A DNA stretch of 64,000 nt from a marine actinobacterium MedAcidi-G2B (GTDB lineage: Bacteria; Actinomycetota; Acidimicrobiia; Acidimicrobiales; MedAcidi-G1). This document shows positions 34,703 to 42,049 of the stretch, piece after piece (position 1 is the first letter of the stretch; each line of letters opens with the position of its first letter). Where the stretch lies: positions 367,884 to 431,883 of the forward strand of contig JUEO01000001.1 of assembly GCA_000817115.1 (NCBI GenBank), in the 5' to 3' direction. The translations under genes and the position numbers were made by a program. The notes below the pieces were generated by a model. It saw nothing but the letters and a program-made list of their open reading frames with translations, did no database searches and was not told the DNA's origin.

Positions 34703-35962
34703 ATGAACGATCAACCCAAATTTGAAGAGATACGGATACTCGGACTTGAAACTTCCGAAGATGAAGCAACGCCAGGCCGTTCAGTGTTTGAAAACGAAGA
34801 GCCAAACAACGAACTCCCACCTTGGACAGCCCCACCGGAGAGCTCAACCTCTATTGATGATGAGTGGGAAGACGATGGACCTCGTTGGGCAGATGATGTC
34901 CCGGCTGAACATGAATCTCAGCAACCCGTTGGCGACTTGAGCGATTCATCTGCGGCTTCGTTCTTTGAAGAAGAAGGAACTCAAGGGTCTTCCCAAATTT
35001 CAGGCGATTTTAATCCACCGCTCCTACCGCCAGATGAACCGCTGCCTCCACTTCCGACTAATGACTCACCGTCACAAGACCCAATTCAAGATGGGCGAGG
35101 CGGCAAGCGCCGTGGTCGAAAAAATGATGGTTCATCAGGAGAAGGTAGAAATATACCGATTGCAATTGTCACGGGTCTTGCTTTAGGGGCTTTAGTCCTA
35201 GTGTCTTTTTATCTGGGTTCAGGAGTCACAGTAGCTGTAGCAACTTGTTTCTTAGTTCTTGCTGCTGCAGAATTCTTCATGGCAGTTAGACGAGCTGGAT
35301 ATCAACCAGCTTCTCTGTTAGGGATTGTCGCAGTTGCCGCTTTGAATCTTGGAGCATATTGGCGCTTTGAAGCAGCAGTTCCACTAGTCCTTCTTTTAAC
35401 ACTTCTATTTACTTTCCTGTGGTATTTCACTGGTGTGGACCGAGAAGCCCCAATGCTAAACATCTCGGTAACGATGTTTGGAGTTCTCTATATCGGGATG
35501 ATGGGTTCATTCGTGGGCTTGATGCTGAAAGATGTAAATGGTGTGGGCATGATGCTTGCCGCCGTGATAGCTACCGTAGGATATGACGTAGGCGGACTAG
35601 TGATCGGACGGATTGCTGGTCGAACGCCACTTGCAGCAGTAAGTCCAAATAAGACCATGGAAGGTCTAATTGGCGGAATGGCAGTTTCATTTGCTGTCAC
35701 CGTTCTTATCACAGGACAAATCACCCCATTTGGAGACAGTCCCGGAGATCTAGGATCAGCATTTGTACTAGGTGTAGTAGCAGCCTTAGTTGCTCCATTG
35801 GGAGATTTGTGCGAGTCCATGATTAAGAGAGATCTAGGCATTAAAGACATGGGGAGCATTCTTCCAGGGCATGGAGGACTCCTAGATCGATTTGATGCCC
35901 TCCTTTTTGTTCTACCGGCCACTTATTACACTGCTCGTCTTTTAAATCTTTTTGGCGGTTGA
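34703..35962 (+). CDS. cdsA: Phosphatidate cytidylyltransferase with long acidic N-terminal extension
   Basis: CdsA makes CDP-diacylglycerol from phosphatidic acid and CTP in the membrane. The 419-residue protein begins with about 150 residues of Pro, Glu, Asp and Ser low complexity (residues 1-150, ending in a basic GGKRRGRKN patch). Eight or so membrane helices follow from about 152. The CDS signature is SPNKTMEGLIGG near 314 and GDLCESMIKRDLGIKDMG near 367. Ordinary CdsA is about 270-290 residues. The extension is probably disordered and cytoplasmic. It follows frr, as usual. Confidence 0.93.
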   Translation: MNDQPKFEEIRILGLETSEDEATPGRSVFENEEPNNELPPWTAPPESSTSIDDEWEDDGPRWADDVPAEHESQQPVGDLSDSSAASFFEEEGTQGSSQISGDFNPPLLPPDEPLPPLPTNDSPSQDPIQDGRGGKRRGRKNDGSSGEGRNIPIAIVTGLALGALVLVSFYLGSGVTVAVATCFLVLAAAEFFMAVRRAGYQPASLLGIVAVAALNLGAYWRFEAAVPLVLLLTLLFTFLWYFTGVDREAPMLNISVTMFGVLYIGMMGSFVGLMLKDVNGVGMMLAAVIATVGYDVGGLVIGRIAGRTPLAAVSPNKTMEGLIGGMAVSFAVTVLITGQITPFGDSPGDLGSAFVLGVVAALVAPLGDLCESMIKRDLGIKDMGSILPGHGGLLDRFDALLFVLPATYYTARLLNLFGG

Positions 35963-36067
35963 GCCTACATACACAGAACACGTCCAGTTGGCTAGAAGAC
36001 ACCCGCTGAAGATTCAAGTTGCTATCTTCGAACACTAACTTGAGTTAAATCAGGGTATTCTCCTTTC

Positions 36068-37222
36068 ATGACCACCAAAGTTTCAGTTCTTGGTTCAACA
36101 GGTTCAATAGGAACGCAGACACTTGAGATTATTGATGCATGTCCTGATGACTATGAAGTTGTTTCTCTTGGTGCTGCACAATCGGTAGAAAAACTTGCTG
36201 AACAAGCAAAAAAATTCCGTCCAAAGGTGGTGGCAATAGAAAATCTTGAGTTGGCTTCCAATTTAGCAAATCAGTTGCCGCCTGATATAGAGATACTTGC
36301 AGGACCTAGCGCTCTATCAGAAGCAGCAGTAATGGGTGATATCGCCATTAATGGTGTAGTGGGATTTGCGGGATTACCTGTCACTATGGCAGTTCTGAAG
36401 GAAGGAAATCGTCTTGGCTTAGCAAACAAAGAGTCATTGATTGCTGCTGGCCCAGTGGTTCAACGAGTGAGAGATACCCCTGGAGCCGAGTTGTTGCCAG
36501 TAGATAGCGAGCATTGTGCTATTCATCAATGTTTAAGAGCCAATGTGGTTGAAAGAAGAGTAAAAAAAATTGTTCTCACTGCTTCGGGAGGGCCTTTTCG
36601 GGGTAGAAAATTAGATCAACTTTCAACCATTGGGATTGAAGAGGCTCTAGACCATCCCACTTGGTCTATGGGCCCAAAAATAACGGTCGATTCTTCAACG
36701 CTCATGAATAAAGGCTTAGAAGTAATAGAGGCGCATGAATTATTTGGAACGGATTACAACGACATAGAGGTAGTAGTACACCCACAGTCCATTATTCACT
36801 CCATGGTTACCTTCTCAGATGGAGCAACTATCGCTCAACTTTCTTTACCAGATATGCGTCTCTGTATTGGTTACGCGTTGGCTTATCCTGATCGCCTAGA
36901 AGTTCCATTTGGTGAAATTGAGTGGGCTCAATTAAATCGTCTTGACTTTGAACTACCGGACCGGGAAGCATTTCGTTGTTTAGATCTAGCATTTGCTGCT
37001 GGCAAGATGGGGGAAACAGCGCCGGCTTGGTTAAACGCAGCTAACGAAGTAGCAGTCGCGTCATTTCTCGAAAACAAACTTTCTTGGATTGGGATATCTG
37101 AAGTTCTAGAAGAAATATTAAATATCTGGCCAGGAGAGAAAGCGACCAAAATAGAAGATATTTTGGAGGTCGATCAAGAATCTCGGAGAGTTACTTCTGA
37201 TTTGATTTCGAAAAAGACATGA
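36068..37222 (+). CDS. dxr: 1-deoxy-D-xylulose 5-phosphate reductoisomerase
   Basis: Dxr is the NADPH-dependent second step of the MEP isoprenoid pathway. The 384-residue protein has the N-terminal dinucleotide motif LGSTGSIGTQTLEI, LANKESLIAAG near residue 122, the metal-site DSEHCAIHQCL near 146, and the loop NKGLEVIEAHELFG near 213. It is complete. Its stop overlaps the rseP start by 4 bases, and ispG of the same pathway lies two genes downstream. Confidence 0.96.
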   Translation: MTTKVSVLGSTGSIGTQTLEIIDACPDDYEVVSLGAAQSVEKLAEQAKKFRPKVVAIENLELASNLANQLPPDIEILAGPSALSEAAVMGDIAINGVVGFAGLPVTMAVLKEGNRLGLANKESLIAAGPVVQRVRDTPGAELLPVDSEHCAIHQCLRANVVERRVKKIVLTASGGPFRGRKLDQLSTIGIEEALDHPTWSMGPKITVDSSTLMNKGLEVIEAHELFGTDYNDIEVVVHPQSIIHSMVTFSDGATIAQLSLPDMRLCIGYALAYPDRLEVPFGEIEWAQLNRLDFELPDREAFRCLDLAFAAGKMGETAPAWLNAANEVAVASFLENKLSWIGISEVLEEILNIWPGEKATKIEDILEVDQESRRVTSDLISKKT

Positions 37223-38634
37223 AAAAACTTGAACGACCAGAAACAGTCAGACTGATAGCGCTCCTTTTCTTTGGCGTAGTTCTTGTTCAAGCTGGGGGGT
37301 TGTCAATGATTGCAGTAGTACTTGCCTTTGTTGGGATGCTTGCGCTACACGAATTTGGACATTTATTGGTTGCACGTTTGTCTGGAATGAAAGTGACTGA
37401 GTATTTCATAGGGTTTGGGCCGCGCCTTTGGTCAGTTAAAAGAGGAGAAACTGAGTACGGAATCAAAGCGATTCCCGCCGGTGCGTATGTACGAATTATT
37501 GGCATGTCAAATCTCGAAGAAGTAGATCTGGAAGATGAATCTCGTTCGTATCGTGCTCAAAGTTTTCCAAAACGCCTTGCAGTCTCCTTAGCGGGATCAG
37601 GTATGCAATTTGTGCTTGCTTTTGTCTTGCTCTTTTTTCTCTTCTCATCAATTGGGAGCCCATCACCTGATGCATGGGAAGTCGGCTCAGTAGTGGAAGG
37701 TTCAGCGGCAGAAGCTACTGGGGTATTAGAAGGTGATCAAATTTTGACAGTGAATGGAGTGGATGTCAGTAATTTCGATCAATTCGGAGAAGTTGTGCGT
37801 AGATCAACAGGGCAGGTTGTGCCAATAGAAATTAGTAGGAATGGTTCAACTGAGGTAGCTGCAACTCAAGTCGGTGAACGTTTGACGTCAGTAGGAGCAG
37901 CAGCATTTCCTGGCATACAAGAGGGCGATCAAATACTTTCTATCAATAGACAGGAAGTTTCAACATGGCAAGAAGTCGTATCTGAAGTATCTACCCGTGA
38001 TTCGTTTCTTCTAGAAATACAGAAACCTGATGGCGATATAAGAACGGTTCAGAGCGTCAAAGTTTTTACTCCACTTCCTCCTAGACAAATCGCAGTCCAA
38101 GGGTTCTTCGGTGTTGCTGCTCGTTCTTCTCTCGAAACCCTTGGCTTTGGCTCTTCTATCAAGGAGTCAGCAACTGAAACTGTTCAGTTAATAGGAACTT
38201 CGGCTCAAGCGATTGCTCAATTCTTTACGCCTGGGGGAATAACCAACTTTTTTGAAGGCGCAGTAGATAGTGGAAGTTCTAATGCATCGTTTAGTGCAGG
38301 CGTCTCATCCGAAGATGAAAATCGTCTCCTGTCAATTTATGGGGTTGCTCGATTAGGAAGCAGCCTCTACGAATCTGGGGCATACAACTTCATCTGGTTT
38401 CTTGTCCTAATAAATGTGTTTGTAGCTGTATTCAACCTTATTCCCCTTCTTCCATTTGATGGCGGGCATGTAGTAATAGCGACTTATGAACGTTTGCGCT
38501 CATTTCGAGGACGAGAATATCGTGCAGATGTTTCAAAACTGGTCCCTCTAACGTGGCTTGTTTTATTGTTCTTAATCTCTTTGACCGTGGTGGCTCTCTT
38601 TAGAGATATCGTCGATCTTCCTGATTTTGGTTAA
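37219..38634 (+). CDS. rseP: Site-2 membrane metalloprotease, RseP/Rip1 family
   Basis: This 471-residue intramembrane M50 protease normally cleaves anti-sigma factors or signal-peptide remnants. The zinc motif ALHEFGHLLVAR lies near residue 43, followed by FIGFGPRLWS. Two PDZ-like domains span about 165-290, with VLEGDQILTVNGV and IQEGDQILSINRQ. The third zinc ligand is in LIPLLPFDGGH near 414. Helices lie near 10-30, 120-145, 390-415 and 445-465. Two PDZ domains match the E. coli rather than the one-PDZ mycobacterial layout. No sigma or anti-sigma gene is nearby. Confidence 0.93.
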   Translation: MKKLERPETVRLIALLFFGVVLVQAGGLSMIAVVLAFVGMLALHEFGHLLVARLSGMKVTEYFIGFGPRLWSVKRGETEYGIKAIPAGAYVRIIGMSNLEEVDLEDESRSYRAQSFPKRLAVSLAGSGMQFVLAFVLLFFLFSSIGSPSPDAWEVGSVVEGSAAEATGVLEGDQILTVNGVDVSNFDQFGEVVRRSTGQVVPIEISRNGSTEVAATQVGERLTSVGAAAFPGIQEGDQILSINRQEVSTWQEVVSEVSTRDSFLLEIQKPDGDIRTVQSVKVFTPLPPRQIAVQGFFGVAARSSLETLGFGSSIKESATETVQLIGTSAQAIAQFFTPGGITNFFEGAVDSGSSNASFSAGVSSEDENRLLSIYGVARLGSSLYESGAYNFIWFLVLINVFVAVFNLIPLLPFDGGHVVIATYERLRSFRGREYRADVSKLVPLTWLVLLFLISLTVVALFRDIVDLPDFG

Positions 38635-38677
38635 GTTTCGTCTGGCCTAGCCACTTACTTCGGGTAGCCTCCGATAT

Positions 38678-39907
38678 ATGGAGGTTCAAGCGACATTTCC
38701 CCGACGCCTAACTAAACAGGTCATGGTAGGGGACGTACCAGTAGGAGGAGGAGCTCCTATCAGCGTGCAGTCGATGACGGTTACTCGTACAGCTGACCAT
38801 GAAGCCACCTTGCAGCAAATCTACGATTTAGCTTTAGCCGGTGCAGACATTGTGCGTTGCACTTGCAATGAGCCTGAAGCTGCAGAAGGTTTGGCTCAGA
38901 TTGTTCCCCGATCTCCCGTACCGATAGTTGCAGATATCCATCACCAATATCGGATGGCTTTAGCTGCGTTAGAAGCTGGAGTTGATTGTTTGCGTCTCAA
39001 CCCCGGGAATATTCGTAAGCCTGAGCATATAAAAACGGTGGCAAGTGAAGCTAGAGACCGGGGTGTTCCGATTCGCATAGGTGTGAACGGAGGGTCATTG
39101 CATCCTGACCTTTATGCGAAGTATGGCAATGTTGTTACTCCAGAAGCAATGGTTGAATCTGCTTTAGAAGAGATCGGGTACTTCGCAGAGGTAGGTTTCG
39201 ATTTAATCAAAATATCTGTTAAGGCCTCAAGCGTTCCTTTAATGATCGATGCTTATCGACAGTTAGCGGAAGTAACTGAATATCCCTTACATCTTGGAGT
39301 GACCGAAGCTGGTCCTCTACCTGGAGGGTTAATCAAATCAACTGCAGGGATAGCTACCTTGTTAGCAGAGGGAATTGGAGACACGATTAGGTATTCGTTA
39401 ACGGCGGACCCAGTTGAAGAAGCAAAAGCAGGCCGTTTCTTACTTGAATCACTTGGACTACGTGAACGTAAAAATGTTGATTTAATAGCATGTCCTAGTT
39501 GTGGACGTGCAGAAATTGATGTCGTATCTGTTGCAGAACAGGCAATGGAAGCATTTGCTGAGCGAGAAATCCCTCTTCAGGTAGCAGTTATGGGATGCGT
39601 CGTGAATGGGCCGGGTGAAGCTCGAGATGCAGATCTCGGTATAGCTGCGGGAAATAAGAGAGGGCACCTGTTCATTAAAGGAAAGAATGCATTAGTGGTT
39701 CCTGAGGATGAAATGGTTGACACTTTGGTGGAGTGGGCAGATTTTATTATGGAAAATGGAGCTGAGGCAGCTTTGGCCCGTGTGGATGTTCAAAGAGCAG
39801 AACGAGAAGCAGCACGCGACCGAGAACGTCTTTTAGAGGAACAAGGCCAAGATGTTAATGATTCTGGTACTCGAATTGAAATGATAAAAAAATATATAGA
39901 CGGATAA
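38678..39907 (+). CDS. ispG: 4-hydroxy-3-methylbut-2-en-1-yl diphosphate synthase
   Basis: IspG is the [4Fe-4S] enzyme that converts MEcPP to HMBPP in the MEP pathway. The 409-residue protein has the TIM-barrel start with PISVQSMTVTRTADHEATLQ, DIVRCTCNE, RLNPGNIR near residue 107, and the cluster cysteines in LIACPSCGRAE near 271 and VMGCVVNGPGEA near 308. The C-terminal about 35 residues are charged and extra. It follows the dxr-rseP pair, separated by 43 bases. Confidence 0.96.
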   Translation: MEVQATFPRRLTKQVMVGDVPVGGGAPISVQSMTVTRTADHEATLQQIYDLALAGADIVRCTCNEPEAAEGLAQIVPRSPVPIVADIHHQYRMALAALEAGVDCLRLNPGNIRKPEHIKTVASEARDRGVPIRIGVNGGSLHPDLYAKYGNVVTPEAMVESALEEIGYFAEVGFDLIKISVKASSVPLMIDAYRQLAEVTEYPLHLGVTEAGPLPGGLIKSTAGIATLLAEGIGDTIRYSLTADPVEEAKAGRFLLESLGLRERKNVDLIACPSCGRAEIDVVSVAEQAMEAFAEREIPLQVAVMGCVVNGPGEARDADLGIAAGNKRGHLFIKGKNALVVPEDEMVDTLVEWADFIMENGAEAALARVDVQRAEREAARDRERLLEEQGQDVNDSGTRIEMIKKYIDG

Positions 39908-39952
39908 GGCTTTTAAGGTTCATTTTGTAGGTTGCGTGCACTTTTTGTTTAG

Positions 39953-39997
39953 TTGACATCAATACAAACTGCAGAGCACTTAATAGTCCGGTATGAT
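39953..39997 (+). promoter_or_regulatory. Candidate promoter elements for the rimP-nusA-infB operon
   Basis: TTGACA at 39953-39958 is a perfect sigma-70 -35 box and TATGAT at 39992-39997 a good -10, but they are 33 bases apart, so they cannot be one promoter. Each may belong to a separate start with a poorer partner. They lie between ispG and the GC hairpin at 40032. Confidence 0.3.
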
Positions 39998-40031
39998 TAA
40001 ATATTGCATGCATCGTGCAGTATTTGCGACG

Positions 40032-40060
40032 AGGCGTGGGCTTAGCCCACGCCTTTCGTT
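40032..40060 (+). promoter_or_regulatory. GC-rich hairpin in the rimP leader (attenuator-like)
   Basis: AGGCGTGGGC (40032-40041) and GCCCACGCCT (40045-40054) form a perfect 10-bp stem with a 3-base loop, followed by TTCGTTTTC. A GC stem with a T-rich tail, 58 bases before rimP, fits an intrinsic terminator or attenuator. It resembles the short rimP-leader hairpins seen in other bacteria, where control of the nusA operon is proposed. The T tract is interrupted by CG, so readthrough is probable. Confidence 0.65.
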
Positions 40061-40111
40061 TTCACTGCGCGAGAATTGCAAAGAGTGTAAAACTACAAGT
40101 TGGGAAAATCC

Positions 40112-40636
40112 ATGAATTTGATTGACAAAATTGAGTCTTTGGTGTCTCCCCTGTGTGAGCGTTTAGACGTAGAGCTAGTTGATGTTGAGTATGCAGGCGG
40201 GGTAGTCCGTCTTACTGTTGACCGTCCAGAAGGCATAGGGATGGATCACATTACTCCTTTGACTCGTGAGGTCTCGAGAGCGTTTGATCATGAGGACCCA
40301 ATATCAGGTGCATACACAATCGAAATCAGTAGCCCTGGTCTAGAACGCGCGTTAAAGAAACCTGAACATTTTTTTAGATCTCTTGGCTCAAATATAACTC
40401 TCAAGACTCAGCCAGGTATAGAGGGCGATAGACGAGTCACGGGACAGCTAGAGAAAGCAGATGATAAGGAAATATCAATCCTTGTTGACGGCGAGAAATC
40501 TCGAACTCTGAGTTATGGCGAGATATTGAAAGCCCGCACTGTTTTTGACTGGTCAGGCAGTTTGAACGCAGATCGACAAAATAATGAGACTCAAGTGGGT
40601 AGCAGTCCCCATAGTGGAAGTAGAACAAAACAATGA
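40112..40636 (+). CDS. rimP: Ribosome maturation factor RimP
   Basis: RimP assists 30S assembly. The 174-residue product from ATG 40112 has LVDVEYAGGVVRLTVDRPEGIGMD near residues 24-47, the EISSPGLERALKKPEHF signature near 72-88, and a C-terminal SH3-like domain. TTG 40100 would add four residues. Its stop overlaps nusA (ATGA). rimP-nusA-infB is the standard transcription-translation operon. Confidence 0.94.
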   Translation: MNLIDKIESLVSPLCERLDVELVDVEYAGGVVRLTVDRPEGIGMDHITPLTREVSRAFDHEDPISGAYTIEISSPGLERALKKPEHFFRSLGSNITLKTQPGIEGDRRVTGQLEKADDKEISILVDGEKSRTLSYGEILKARTVFDWSGSLNADRQNNETQVGSSPHSGSRTKQ

Positions 40637-41892
40637 GTATTGATATGAAAGAAGCCTTCCGAGCGTTAGCTGACGAGCGAGGTATTTCAATAGAAGCTTT
40701 ATTAGGGGCTTTAGCTGACGCTTTAGAGTCCGCTTATCGTCGGATGCCTGGTGCTGAAGATTTTTCGTGGGTAACTATAGATTTCGAAACAATGGATATT
40801 CGAGTTCTTGCCCAGGACATAGACGAAGAGGGAGAACCAGTCGGACTAGAAAAAGATGTCACGCCTGAAAATTTCGGCAGAATTGCCGCACAGACTGCTC
40901 GACAGGTGATGAGTCAGAGAATACGAGAAGCTGAGCGAGACTTAAAATACGAAGAGTACGCAGGACGTGAAGGAGACATCGTCACAGGAATTATCCAACA
41001 AAGTGATGCTCGGTACACCCTTCTTGATCTTGGCCGGGTGGAGGCGCTTTTACCCCAAGCGGAACAAGTACCGTTTGAACGCCCGGAAGCAAATGCCCGC
41101 TTAAAAGCGTACATAGTGGAAGTCAGGAAGACAGCGAAAGGGCCACAAATCGTAGTTAGCCGCACTCATCCAGGGCTAATCAAACGTCTATTTGAATTAG
41201 AGGTTCCAGAGATAGCAGATGGAGTGGTTGAAATTAAATCTTGCGCTCGGGAACCTGGGCATCGAACAAAAATTGCTGTTGGATCAAACGACCCGCAAGT
41301 CGACCCCGTTGGTGCCTGTGTCGGGGCAAGAGGAGCTCGAGTTCGAATGGTAGTAAATGAACTCCGGGGTGAAAAGATAGACATAGTCCCATTCTCTGAA
41401 GACCCTAAAGACTTTGTGATGAAGGCCCTTTCGCCTGCAAAGGTAAACGAAGTCATAGTTGACGAAGAAGCAGGATCTGCGATTGTGATAGTTCCTGATT
41501 ATCAACTTTCTTTAGCTATAGGAAAAGAAGGACAAAATGCTCGGCTTGCAGCACGAATGACTGGCTGGAGAATTGATATTAAGAGTGAAACACAAGTAGC
41601 CGAAGAAGCTGCTTATGCCGAAGTAGATTGGGCAGAAGGTGAATGGGTTGTTGATGAAGAAACTGGAGAGCAAGTTTGGAAACCAGCAGAAGGTGGCCCA
41701 GAGGTTTCTTTAGATCAGTGGAATGAAGCTTCAACTCTTGATGAAGAGGGCATGGATCAAGAAAATATAGAACCAGACTCAACCTCTACTTCAGAAGAAG
41801 AGTCCTTGGAGGAAGATACAATTCTTGAGGACTCAGAAACCTCTGCAGCCGAAACAGAAGAAGAATTAGAAGAATCTGAAGAGTCGAGTTAG
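40633..41892 (+). CDS. nusA: Transcription termination/antitermination factor NusA
   Basis: NusA modulates RNA polymerase pausing, termination and antitermination. The 419-residue protein has the N-terminal polymerase-binding domain (1-130), an S1 domain starting near 108 (GREGDIVTGIIQQSD), KH1 with GACVGARGARVRM near 228 and KH2 with AIGKEGQNARLA near 294. An acidic tail (about 320-419) of Glu, Ser and Thr ends the protein. It has no second repeat domain pair as in E. coli. Position after rimP is typical. Confidence 0.95.
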   Translation: MSIDMKEAFRALADERGISIEALLGALADALESAYRRMPGAEDFSWVTIDFETMDIRVLAQDIDEEGEPVGLEKDVTPENFGRIAAQTARQVMSQRIREAERDLKYEEYAGREGDIVTGIIQQSDARYTLLDLGRVEALLPQAEQVPFERPEANARLKAYIVEVRKTAKGPQIVVSRTHPGLIKRLFELEVPEIADGVVEIKSCAREPGHRTKIAVGSNDPQVDPVGACVGARGARVRMVVNELRGEKIDIVPFSEDPKDFVMKALSPAKVNEVIVDEEAGSAIVIVPDYQLSLAIGKEGQNARLAARMTGWRIDIKSETQVAEEAAYAEVDWAEGEWVVDEETGEQVWKPAEGGPEVSLDQWNEASTLDEEGMDQENIEPDSTSTSEEESLEEDTILEDSETSAAETEEELEESEESS

Positions 41893-41904
41893 CCCCCTTC
41901 ATTT

Positions 41905-41939
41905 AGTTTTACTTCGTACTTCTTTCGCGAAGTAAAACT
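41905..41939 (+). terminator. Long inverted repeat between nusA and infB
   Basis: AGTTTTACTTCG (41905-41916) and CGAAGTAAAACT (41928-41939) form a perfect 12-bp stem with an 11-base loop, 13 bases after nusA and 111 before infB. The stem is A/T-rich and no long T tract follows, so it may be an RNA processing or partial termination site that lowers infB expression rather than a full terminator. Confidence 0.45.
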
Positions 41940-42049
41940 TACTTATTAAAAGAGTTAAGAAGACCCCATAAAGCGGGGGATAGACCATGGTTTCCGATAG
42001 TGTCAGTTCGTGGCATATTTAGCCATCAAAAGAAAGAACTAAATACCAA

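Noticed and set aside
37219..38634. rseP as part of a sigma/anti-sigma system in the window
   Set aside because: No sigma factor or anti-sigma gene could be recognised nearby; only the protease is supported.
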